Positions 7,349 to 13,106 of a stretch of DNA of 13,106 nucleotides are shown piece after piece. The notes under the pieces were generated by a model. That model saw only the letters and a list, made by a program, of their open reading frames with translations. It made no database searches and had not been told where the DNA came from. Position numbers and translations under genes: made by a program. Within the stretch, counting starts at the first letter, position 1, and each line of letters begins with the position of its first letter. Source of the DNA: an uncultured Oscillospiraceae bacterium (GTDB taxonomy: Bacteria; Bacillota; Clostridia; Oscillospirales; Acutalibacteraceae); NCBI GenBank assembly GCA_900554335.1, contig USGT01000012.1:1-13106 (forward strand). The letters run 5' to 3'.

Positions 7349-8359
7349 ATGGAAACATTAAAGCTCAAAAGCGGCGACGAAAAAAAGGCTGCAGAAATCT
7401 TAAAAAACGGCGGAATAGTTGCCATTCCGACCGAAACGGTTTATGGCCTAGCGGCAAGCGCTTTTGACGAAAACGCAGTTAAAAAAATTTTCATCGCAAA
7501 AGGCAGACCATCCGACAACCCTCTGATAGTTCACATTGCGGATTTAAACGAAATTGAAAAAGTTGCGAGCGAGTTTGGCGAAAAAGCGAAAAAACTGGCC
7601 GAAAAATTTTGGCCCGGGCCTCTAACAATGATTCTGCCGAAAAACAAAAATATTCCGCTTTGCGTCACCGCGGGGATGCCTTCCGTTGCGGTTAGGTTCC
7701 CTTCAAACAAAATAGCAAACAAAATCATAAATCTTGCGGGAGTGCCTCTGGTCGCTCCTTCTGCGAACCTTTCAGGCAGCCCGAGCCCAACTAAGTTTAG
7801 GCATGTTTTAGAAGATTTGGACGGAAGAGTGGACGCTATAGTTGACGGAGGAGACTGCGATTTCGGCGTGGAATCAACGGTTATTTCAATGGTTTGCAAA
7901 GTGCCGAGGCTTTTAAGGCCCGGCAAAATAACGCCGGAACAAATCGAGGAAGTAATCGGGGAAATAGAAATTGACGATGCAGTTTATTCCAAGCTAAAAC
8001 CTGGCCAAGTTGCGCTTTCACCGGGTATGAAATACAAGCACTACGCCCCGAAAACTAAAGTTTACCTCGTGAAAGGCTCCTCGCAGGATTACGCTGACTT
8101 TATTAACTCAAAAAAAAGCGAGAATATTCTTGCGCTGTGCTTCGAAGAGGATAAAAAACTGCTTGAAACCGATTTTCTTTCTTACGGAAGCGAGACGGAT
8201 TTTTCAAACCAAGCAAAAAATATTTTCAGCTGCCTGAGAGAAGCCGACAAACTCGGCCGGAGCGTAATTTACGCGCATTTTGCAGAGCCAAAGGGCGTTG
8301 GCCTTGCTGTTTACAACAGGCTTGTTCGCTCAGCGGGTTTTGACATTATAAAGCTTTAA
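7349..8359 (+). CDS. tsaC: Threonylcarbamoyl-AMP synthase, two-domain Sua5/YwlC form
   Basis: The enzyme makes L-threonylcarbamoyladenylate from threonine, bicarbonate and ATP, the first step of the t6A37 modification of tRNAs that read ANN codons. The YrdC domain (about residues 1-205) shows TETVYGL (28-34), KGRPSDNPL (51-59), WPGPLT (87-92) and APSANLSG (near 135-142). A linker and a C-terminal Sua5 domain follow, beginning around LSPGMKYKHYAPKTKV (near 222-237), as in B. subtilis YwlC and yeast Sua5; E. coli TsaC lacks this part. The length of 336 residues fits. The ribosome binding site is weak (AAAGGA, 7331-7336, twelve bases from ATG), so translation may depend partly on prfA upstream. 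The prfA-ywlC association is common in Bacillota. A tRNA-modification gene beside a release factor fits a translation cluster. Confidence 0.95.
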   Translation: METLKLKSGDEKKAAEILKNGGIVAIPTETVYGLAASAFDENAVKKIFIAKGRPSDNPLIVHIADLNEIEKVASEFGEKAKKLAEKFWPGPLTMILPKNKNIPLCVTAGMPSVAVRFPSNKIANKIINLAGVPLVAPSANLSGSPSPTKFRHVLEDLDGRVDAIVDGGDCDFGVESTVISMVCKVPRLLRPGKITPEQIEEVIGEIEIDDAVYSKLKPGQVALSPGMKYKHYAPKTKVYLVKGSSQDYADFINSKKSENILALCFEEDKKLLETDFLSYGSETDFSNQAKNIFSCLREADKLGRSVIYAHFAEPKGVGLAVYNRLVRSAGFDIIKL

Positions 8360-8423
8360 AATCAAGCGGTTGTCATTGAAAATTTTCACGCGGCATATTA
8401 ATTAAAGCGAAACTTAAGCAGAC

Positions 8424-8429
8424 GGGAGG
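8424..8429 (+). promoter_or_regulatory. Strong ribosome binding site without a canonical start codon
   Basis: GGGAGG is nine bases before an in-frame ATA (8439-8441) and fifteen before an in-frame ATT (8445-8447), but 36 bases before the first ATG (8466). No other Shine-Dalgarno-like sequence lies before that ATG. Confidence 0.55.
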
Positions 8430-8465
8430 CCTTTAAAAATAGTAATTAAATTAAAAAAACAGAAC

Positions 8466-9008
8466 ATGCTAATATTTTTAACTGCTCTTGTTTGCGTTTT
8501 GGGGTATTTCGGTTATAAATCGGCGCTAAAATTTTTTTACCCCATTAAATATGAAGACATTGTTTTAAAAGCCTCCGAAACTTACAAAGTTGATAAAGAA
8601 CTAATTTTTGCTATAATAAAATGCGAAAGCGGCTTTGACAAAAACGCTCATTCAAGGGCAAATGCTTGCGGGCTGATGCAAATAACCCCTGAGACATTCG
8701 ACTGGCTGAAAACTTGCTATACTCACGACGAAAAAGCAAGCCGCTCGCAGCTGAAAACCCCTGAGGTTAACATTCTTTACGGCACGCTTTTGATTTCTAT
8801 TTTGCTAAAAAAATATGAAAACGAGGAAACTGCCCTAAGCGCCTACAACGCAGGAATCAGCGCGACTGACCGCTGGCTTTCAAACAAAAATCATTCGCCA
8901 GATGGCTTTAACCTTGAAAATATTCCTTACAAAGAAACGCGGGATTACATTTCAAGGGTGAAAAAGGCAAAAAATATTTATAAAAAACTATATTTTAAAA
9001 AGGAGTAA
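8466..9008 (+). CDS. Membrane-anchored lytic transglycosylase (SLT family)
   Basis: This Slt70/MltC-type (family 1) lytic transglycosylase cleaves the glycan chain of peptidoglycan between MurNAc and GlcNAc, leaving 1,6-anhydroMurNAc. The catalytic Glu is Glu54 in IKCESGFDKNA; the following GLMQITP (69-75) and ALSAYNAG (123-130) are the family's other two motifs. A hydrophobic segment at about residues 2-20 should act as an uncleaved signal anchor, placing the 150-residue domain outside the membrane. At 180 residues it is a minimal SLT protein. The start is uncertain: the ATG has no ribosome binding site, whereas GGGAGG at 8424-8429 points to an in-frame ATA at 8439, which would add VIKLKKQN-type residues and give the anchor its usual positive N-terminus. 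About 105 bases separate it from tsaC. Its stop touches the ribosome binding site of the downstream aminopeptidase gene. Confidence 0.9.
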   Translation: MLIFLTALVCVLGYFGYKSALKFFYPIKYEDIVLKASETYKVDKELIFAIIKCESGFDKNAHSRANACGLMQITPETFDWLKTCYTHDEKASRSQLKTPEVNILYGTLLISILLKKYENEETALSAYNAGISATDRWLSNKNHSPDGFNLENIPYKETRDYISRVKKAKNIYKKLYFKKE

Positions 9009-9013
9009 TCAAC

Positions 9014-10411
9014 ATGGAAGAAAAAAACGAAGTAAAAGCACTTAAAGAAAAATTGTTCACAAGAAGAGAGCACGGCGCAAAAATTCTTTCAAAAGAAGAA
9101 ATGAAAAACTCGCAAGATTTCAGCGTTGGCTACAAAGACTTCCTTAATAAATCAAAAACCGAATCCGAAGCAGTTGCATACGTTCTTGAAAAAGCAAAGA
9201 AACTCGGTTTTGAAAAGTTCGAAATGGGTAAATCTTATAAACCCGGCGATAAAATCTTCGCGGTTAACAGAGGCAAAAACATTGCACTTTGCGTCATCGG
9301 TAAAAACGGCCTTAAAAACGGCGCCAGAATCGCAATTTCTCACGTTGATTCACCAAGGCTTGACTTAAAACCAAACCCGGTTACAGAGCAAAACGAAATT
9401 GCGATGCTTAAAACCCACTACTATGGCGGAATTAAAAAATATCAATGGACTACGATTCCTCTTTCGCTTCACGGAAAAGTCGTTAAAAAAGACGGCACCG
9501 AAGTTAACATTTTAATTGGTGAAAGCGAAGATGAACCATGTTTCTGCATCACTGATTTGCTCCCGCACCTTGCAAGGCAGCAAATGAGCAAAAAAGTTTC
9601 TGAATTCATCACTGGCGAGGATTTAAACGTTTTAATCGGCAGCATTCCGTTTGAAGGCGAAGGCTCAGAACTCGTTAAACTCAATGTTTTGAAGCTTCTT
9701 AACGAAAAATATGGCATCGTTGAAGAAGATTTAATTTCTTCTGACCTTGCTTTTGTTCCTGCAATGAAAGCTCAGGATATTGGTTTTGACAGAAGCATGA
9801 TAGGCAGCTACGGCCACGATGACCGTTCTTGCGCTTACCCTTGCGTTCAAGCAATTTTCCAGGCAAAAATTCCAAACAAAACTTCAATTGCATTTTTAAC
9901 TGACAAAGAAGAAACCGGAAGCGACGGCTGCACAGGCATGAAATCAATGTTCTTGAAATATTTCATTGAAGATTTAGCTGATGCTGAAGGCCTCAAAATC
10001 AGGCATGTTCTTAGCAAATCAAAATGCCTTTCGGCTGATGTTAACGCTGCATACGACCCAATTTACGCAAGCGATTTCGAAATTATGAACAGCTCGTTTA
10101 TCAACAGAGGCGTTGTTGTTACGAAATACACCGGAAGCGGCGGAAAATATGGCACTTCGGATGCTTCAGCAGAATTTGCTGGCGAAATTACAAAACTTCT
10201 AAACGAAAATAATGTTCTTTGGCAAAGCAGCGAGCTTGGAAAAGTTGACAACGGCGGCGGCGGAACAATTGCGATGTACATTGCGAACTTAAATGTGGAT
10301 GTCATTGACATTGGTGTGCCGGTTCTTTCGATGCATGCGCCTTACGAAGTTATTTCGAAAATCGACCTTTACATGACCTTCAAAGCTATTAATTCGTTTT
10401 TCAAAGCATAA
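9014..10411 (+). CDS. M18 family aminopeptidase
   Basis: A zinc aminopeptidase of the M18 family (aspartyl aminopeptidase / yeast Lap4 relatives), expected to remove N-terminal residues from cytoplasmic peptides, in this family often acidic ones. The 465-residue length is typical. By comparison with the family the two-metal site is His110 (SHVDSPRLD), a bridging Asp in GHDDR (269 or 270), Glu299 as catalytic base and Glu300 as ligand (DKEETGS), Asp342 (SADVNAAYDP) and His441 (SMHAPYEV). There is no signal peptide. The ATG is eight bases after AGGAG (9001-9005), which overlaps the end of the transglycosylase gene; the five-base gap means the two are almost certainly co-transcribed. The run ends at the hairpin terminator at 10417. 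The exact substrate preference cannot be read from the sequence. Confidence 0.95.
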   Translation: MEEKNEVKALKEKLFTRREHGAKILSKEEMKNSQDFSVGYKDFLNKSKTESEAVAYVLEKAKKLGFEKFEMGKSYKPGDKIFAVNRGKNIALCVIGKNGLKNGARIAISHVDSPRLDLKPNPVTEQNEIAMLKTHYYGGIKKYQWTTIPLSLHGKVVKKDGTEVNILIGESEDEPCFCITDLLPHLARQQMSKKVSEFITGEDLNVLIGSIPFEGEGSELVKLNVLKLLNEKYGIVEEDLISSDLAFVPAMKAQDIGFDRSMIGSYGHDDRSCAYPCVQAIFQAKIPNKTSIAFLTDKEETGSDGCTGMKSMFLKYFIEDLADAEGLKIRHVLSKSKCLSADVNAAYDPIYASDFEIMNSSFINRGVVVTKYTGSGGKYGTSDASAEFAGEITKLLNENNVLWQSSELGKVDNGGGGTIAMYIANLNVDVIDIGVPVLSMHAPYEVISKIDLYMTFKAINSFFKA

Positions 10412-10416
10412 AAATT

Positions 10417-10446
10417 CGGTACCTTTTTGGTACCGTTTTCTTTTTT
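10417..10446. terminator. Hairpin terminator of the prfA operon
   Basis: CGGTACC (10417-10423) pairs with GGTACCG (10429-10435) around a five-T loop, followed by TTTTCTTTTTT (10436-10446). The U-tract runs into the dusB stop codon at 10447-10445. On the minus strand the same hairpin is followed by AATTTTTA and may also end the dusB transcript. Confidence 0.85.
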
Positions 10447-11398
10447 ATTTTATGCTGTCGCAAATTTCAAAAAGCTCTTCTTTGCTTTGCGCTGAAAAAA
10501 CCATTTTGCGAAGCTCAGCTGCTCTTTGGAAGCCTTTTAAATAAGCCGCCAAATGTTTTCGTGATTCTTTAATTCCAACTATTTCGCCTTTGTATTTGCA
10601 CATTTTCTCAACATGCTTTTTCATAACTTTGGATTTTTCTTCCACCGAAATTTCGAAATTTTCTTCGCCGGAAGAATACCACCTGTTTATTTCTTCAAAG
10701 ATCCAAGGCCTTCCCACAGCTCCTCGGCCGATTGCAACCATGTCGCAGCCCGTGGTTTCGAGCATCCTTTTAGCAGATTGCGCCGAAGTTACGTCTCCGT
10801 TCCCGATCACCGGGATCGAAACTGCTTGTTTAACTTTTTTGATGACTTCTAAATCAGCCACGCCCGAGTAACCCTGAGTTTTCGTTCTTCCGTGAATTGT
10901 TATGGCGTCAGCTCCCGCTAAAGCGCATATTTTCGCAACTTCAGGTGCGTTTATTTCGCTCCATCCTGCCCTGATTTTAACGGTCACGGGCAAACCACAT
11001 GCAGCTTTAACGCTTTTAACAATTTCGCCGCAAATTTCCGGGGTTTTCATTAGTGCGGAACCTGAATTTTCTTTGACTATTTTAGTAGCAGGGCAACCCA
11101 TGTTTATGTCGATTATATCAGGTAATTCAAATTTATCTGAAATTATTTTAACAGCGTCGTAAAAATCCTTCGGGTTACTGCCAAAAAGCTGGAGCGCAAA
11201 CGGCATTTCAAGATTGCTGTGCTCCATCAACGAAAAAGTTTTTTTGCTGTCGTAAATTATTCCTTTAACGCTCACCATTTCGCTGGTAAAATAAGCCGCG
11301 CCGAAATCATGGCAAATTTCTCTGAAGGCTCTGTCGGTCATTCCTGCCATGGGCGCTAAAGATGCCATTCCTTTTATTTTTATGTTTCCTATGTTCAT
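10445..11398 (-). CDS. dusB: tRNA-dihydrouridine synthase
   Basis: An FMN- and NADPH-dependent enzyme that reduces specific uridines in tRNA to dihydrouridine. The TIM-barrel N-terminal domain begins with LAPMAGMTDRAFR (14-26). The catalytic Cys102 lies in INMGCPATKIVKENSGSAL (98-116). FMN-binding motifs HGRT (169-172), GNGD (199-202) and IGRGA (223-227) follow, and the helical tRNA-binding domain is at about 240-317. The 317 residues match the DusB length in Bacillota. The ATG has AAGGA (11409-11405) six bases upstream. It is transcribed alone from its own promoter and converges on the aminopeptidase gene. The DusB subgroup is inferred from general resemblance; the enzyme family is certain. 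Confidence 0.95.
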   Translation of the reverse strand: MNIGNIKIKGMASLAPMAGMTDRAFREICHDFGAAYFTSEMVSVKGIIYDSKKTFSLMEHSNLEMPFALQLFGSNPKDFYDAVKIISDKFELPDIIDINMGCPATKIVKENSGSALMKTPEICGEIVKSVKAACGLPVTVKIRAGWSEINAPEVAKICALAGADAITIHGRTKTQGYSGVADLEVIKKVKQAVSIPVIGNGDVTSAQSAKRMLETTGCDMVAIGRGAVGRPWIFEEINRWYSSGEENFEISVEEKSKVMKKHVEKMCKYKGEIVGIKESRKHLAAYLKGFQRAAELRKMVFSAQSKEELFEICDSIK

Positions 11399-11428
11399 TT
11401 TCTTTCCTTAAAAATTAAAATTGATAAT

Positions 11429-11457
11429 ATTTTATCATAAAAACCATGGCGAAACAA
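11429..11457 (-). promoter_or_regulatory. Promoter of dusB
   Basis: On the minus strand TTGTTT (11457-11452) and TAAAAT (11434-11429) are 17 bases apart, and TGA directly before the -10 box makes an extended -10. The start site would be near 11422, about 24 bases before the ATG. Confidence 0.55.
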
Positions 11458-11558
11458 CTGGGAAGATACCTGACACATAATTTAATATAAGAAATTATTT
11501 TTTAAATTTGCAATTTCAAGGAAATATATACCTTTTGCATAAAAAATAAAAAAATATA

Positions 11559-11587
11559 TTGAAATAGTAACCATAATGTGATAATAT
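11559..11587 (+). promoter_or_regulatory. Possible promoter of the secreted-protein/RsbW/STAS operon
   Basis: TTGAAA (11559-11564) and TAATAT (11582-11587) are 17 bases apart, with TGA before the -10 box. The -10 match is only fair, and the leader would be about 65 bases. The rest of the 261-base gap 11399-11659 is very AT-rich and holds no gene I can support. No SigB-type or sporulation-sigma-type promoter was recognised. Confidence 0.4.
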
Positions 11588-11659
11588 TTTTGTGTCACAG
11601 TTGAAAAGTTTAAAATACTGTGGAAAATGTCTAAAACTATGTAAAAGGGAGTGTTGTTT

Positions 11660-12238
11660 TTGAAAAAGTTTAAAAAATCTATCGTCTCAGCAGTATGTTT
11701 ACTTTCGATTTTAGCAGGAGGTTCGCTCGGTTTTGCCGCGCCTGAAGAAAATTCAAAAGCAGAAACAAAATCGGAAGAAAATTTCATGGACCCCGCGAAT
11801 TTGGCTAAAAGATACTATGATGTAGTAGTTGAAAACGCAAATTTGCAAAGCGAAAACACAAAATTAAAACAAGAAGCCATAGATTTAAAATTAGAAAACG
11901 AAAGACTTAACAAAAAATATGAAAAAACTCTCAAAAAAGCAACGCACTTGAAATCAAAACTTGAAAAGAAAAAAGAATGCATGACAAAAGAAGAAGTGCA
12001 AAACGAAATAGAAAGAGTTAAACTTAACATGACACTCGAATTCACAAGATATTTGAGCGAATATGTTAAGAGCAACCCGAAAAAGAAGCTTAAACACGTT
12101 GACATGAGAGGCGTTTTCAGTGATTTTTTAACGTTTAATGTCAATTACACTAACAAAGGCGACACAAATTTCACTCCTTTGGCGGTTAAAGGCGTTGCGA
12201 AAGGAACCCTCGCCGGAGGAGCTGCAATGACAAAATAA
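11660..12238 (+). CDS. Secreted coiled-coil protein of unknown function
   Basis: I do not recognise a family. The 192-residue product begins with a classical signal peptide: MKKFKKS, a hydrophobic core (about residues 8-20), and a likely cleavage after GFA around residues 25-26, before APEENS. There is no lipobox cysteine. Residues about 50-115 are a Lys/Glu-rich coiled coil with heptad-like spacing (ENANLQSENTKLKQEA). A basic stretch, NPKKKLKH, follows, then a region around GVFSDFLTFNVNYTNKG, and the protein ends in a small Gly/Ala-rich tail (VAKGTLAGGAAMTK). The start is taken as TTG at 11660, eight bases after AAGGGAG (11645-11651); a GTG at 11651 overlaps that site and would put extra residues before the signal peptide. 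The anti-sigma kinase gene follows after 12 bases, so this exported protein is probably co-expressed with the regulatory pair. Confidence 0.8.
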   Translation: MKKFKKSIVSAVCLLSILAGGSLGFAAPEENSKAETKSEENFMDPANLAKRYYDVVVENANLQSENTKLKQEAIDLKLENERLNKKYEKTLKKATHLKSKLEKKKECMTKEEVQNEIERVKLNMTLEFTRYLSEYVKSNPKKKLKHVDMRGVFSDFLTFNVNYTNKGDTNFTPLAVKGVAKGTLAGGAAMTK

Positions 12239-12250
12239 GAGGAATTTAAA

Positions 12251-12685
12251 ATGAAAAAAAGATCCAAAAAAATTAAAATAAAAGCTTCAAACAAAAACTG
12301 GCGCCAGCTTTATGACGTTTCTAAAAGGTTCATAGCCATGACGTCCGCCACGAAAAAAGAAACTTTGGATGTTCTTTTGGCTATTGAAGAAATCTTTGTG
12401 AACATTTCAAAATATGCCTACCCTGCAGGAATTGAGGGATTTGTTTGGATTGAAATGACATACACGGAAGAAATCAAAGAAGTTATAATTATTTTTGAAG
12501 ATTTTGGTGTTCCTTTCGACCCAACTGCAAGAAAAAAACCGAACCTTAAAATTCCTTATAAAGAAAAAAAGCTTGGCGGATTGGGAATACATATGGTTAA
12601 AAACTTGATGGATTGCATGACTTACAAACATCTAGGAAACAAAAATTACTTAAAAATCGGCAAGAAATTAAAATCTGGGAGGTGA
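12251..12685 (+). CDS. RsbW/SpoIIAB-type anti-sigma serine kinase
   Basis: A 144-residue GHKL ATPase-fold protein of the RsbW/SpoIIAB type. Such proteins hold a sigma factor inactive and phosphorylate a STAS partner on serine or threonine to control that binding. The N box is AIEEIFVNISKYAYP, at about residues 44-58. The G1 box is FEDFGVPFDP (near 82-91) and the G2 box is LGGLGIHMVKNLMD (near 107-120). All elements needed for ATP binding are visible. The ATG has AGAGGA (12238-12243) seven bases upstream. It lies 12 bases after the secreted coiled-coil gene; its stop codon overlaps the ribosome binding site of the STAS gene, so the pair is probably translationally coupled. No sigma factor gene is present in the window, so its target is unknown; it could also control a non-sigma target. 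Confidence 0.9.
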   Translation: MKKRSKKIKIKASNKNWRQLYDVSKRFIAMTSATKKETLDVLLAIEEIFVNISKYAYPAGIEGFVWIEMTYTEEIKEVIIIFEDFGVPFDPTARKKPNLKIPYKEKKLGGLGIHMVKNLMDCMTYKHLGNKNYLKIGKKLKSGR

Positions 12686-12691
12686 ATAAAA

Positions 12692-13039
12692 TTGGGAGTG
12701 ATGAAGCTTAAAAAAACCGAAACTGGCAGCAAAGTTGTTTATAAAATTTCAGGCAGAATCGACACTCAAAGTGCACCTGATTTGCAAGATGACATCGATG
12801 CGCTTTTTGAAAAAATCAAAAAAGATGGCACTAACAAAATAGAGCTGGTTTTAGATTTTAAAAACGTGGAATACACGAGCAGCGCCGGGCTGAGGACAAT
12901 TCTTTACACCAAAAAGAAGATAGATTCAATGGCCGAGGGCTCAAAGCTTGAAATAATTAACATAAGCCCAGAAATAATGGAAGTTTTTGATATGACTGGT
13001 TTTTCGGATTTTCTTTCTTTAAATGGCTCGGAAAATTAA
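12692..13039 (+). CDS. STAS-domain anti-sigma factor antagonist
   Basis: A 115-residue single STAS domain of the SpoIIAA/RsbV type. In partner switching the unphosphorylated form binds the kinase and frees the kinase's target; phosphorylation by the kinase turns it off. The phosphorylation motif is YTSSAGLRTIL (61-71), with Ser63 or Ser64 as the expected site, after the typical strand LVLDFKNVE (52-60). The N-terminal VYKISGRIDTQSAP (16-29) is also standard. The TTG at 12692 is chosen since GGGAGGTG (12677-12684) is about seven bases upstream; an ATG at 12701 is poorly placed. The upstream RsbW-like gene ends within this ribosome binding site. The order, kinase then antagonist, is the reverse of spoIIAA-spoIIAB and rsbV-rsbW. 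Confidence 0.92.
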   Translation: MGVMKLKKTETGSKVVYKISGRIDTQSAPDLQDDIDALFEKIKKDGTNKIELVLDFKNVEYTSSAGLRTILYTKKKIDSMAEGSKLEIINISPEIMEVFDMTGFSDFLSLNGSEN

Positions 13040-13048
13040 ATTATAAAA

Positions 13049-13080
13049 GGCTCTGCTTTTGCGGCAGAGCTCAAATTTTA
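13049..13080 (+). terminator. First hairpin after the STAS gene
   Basis: GCTCTGC (13050-13056) pairs with GCAGAGC (13064-13070), with one further G-U pair, around a seven-base loop. The following TCAAATTTTA is a weak U-tract, so termination here may be partial. Confidence 0.55.
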
Positions 13081-13106
13081 AAGCATCTGATTGATTTCAG
13101 GTGCTT
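13081..13106 (+). terminator. Second hairpin at the window edge
   Basis: AAGCATCTGA (13081-13090) pairs with TCAGGTGCTT (13097-13106) over ten positions, one of them G-U, around a six-base loop. The window ends at the stem, so a U-tract beyond it cannot be seen. It may be the main terminator of the operon. Confidence 0.55.

Noticed and set aside
8370..8399. Possible internal promoter TTGTCA, 18 bases, CATATT before the transglycosylase gene
   Set aside because: The -10 match is weak and the spacing slightly long; readthrough from the prfA promoter is enough to explain expression.
11477..11503. A/T-only hairpin (ATAATTT with AAATTAT) followed by T's
   Set aside because: No gene ends here on the plus strand, and A/T-only stems are common in such sequence; not supportable as a terminator.
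11619..11627. DnaA-box-like TGTGGAAAA
   Set aside because: A single imperfect copy with no cluster and no origin genes nearby.
11482..11787. Open frame of 101 codons on the minus strand across the gap and the signal-peptide region
   Set aside because: It overlaps the well-supported secreted-protein gene, and much of its translation comes from AT-rich intergenic sequence.

Overview
The window looks like a piece of a low-GC Bacillota chromosome, most likely a member of the Clostridia. Pointers are strong AGGAGG-type ribosome binding sites, frequent TTG starts (four of eleven genes), formate-tetrahydrofolate ligase, an MGDG-synthase-type glycolipid glycosyltransferase, and an RsbW/SpoIIAB-type kinase next to a STAS protein. 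No tRNA, rRNA, insertion sequence, phage gene or CRISPR array was seen, so most of it is ordinary core genome with a few lineage-specific additions at the edges.

Layout. (1) 1-1261: an AT-rich, unrecognised protein with two homologous halves, driven by a clear promoter that sits inside a nest of inverted repeats. (2) 6145 down to 1297, minus strand: one four-gene operon with tight spacing, running from a VanY-like D,D-carboxypeptidase without signal peptide, to fmt, to a glycosyltransferase fused to a MazG-like pyrophosphohydrolase, to fhs. It meets gene 1 at a bidirectional hairpin terminator (1268-1293). (3) 6174-10446, plus strand: divergent from region 2, with prfA, tsaC/sua5 (long form), a membrane-anchored lytic transglycosylase and an M18 aminopeptidase, ending in a hairpin terminator. 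(4) 11457 down to 10445, minus strand: dusB alone, with its own promoter. (5) 11559-13106, plus strand: a secreted coiled-coil protein, an anti-sigma kinase and a STAS anti-sigma antagonist, followed by two hairpins.

How they work together. Fhs makes 10-formyl-tetrahydrofolate and Fmt uses it to formylate initiator Met-tRNA, so the minus-strand operon carries both producer and consumer. PrfA, TsaC and DusB add termination and tRNA modification, which makes the middle of the window a translation-rich neighbourhood mixed with envelope enzymes (carboxypeptidase-like protein, glycolipid glycosyltransferase, transglycosylase). The last three genes look like a partner-switching regulatory cassette without a sigma factor, paired with an exported protein of unknown role.

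The points most worth following up are the nested inverted repeats around the first promoter, the internally duplicated orphan protein, the glycosyltransferase-pyrophosphohydrolase fusion with its basic insertion, the apparently cytoplasmic VanY-like protein that lacks a usual arginine, and the possible AUA/AUU start of the transglycosylase gene.
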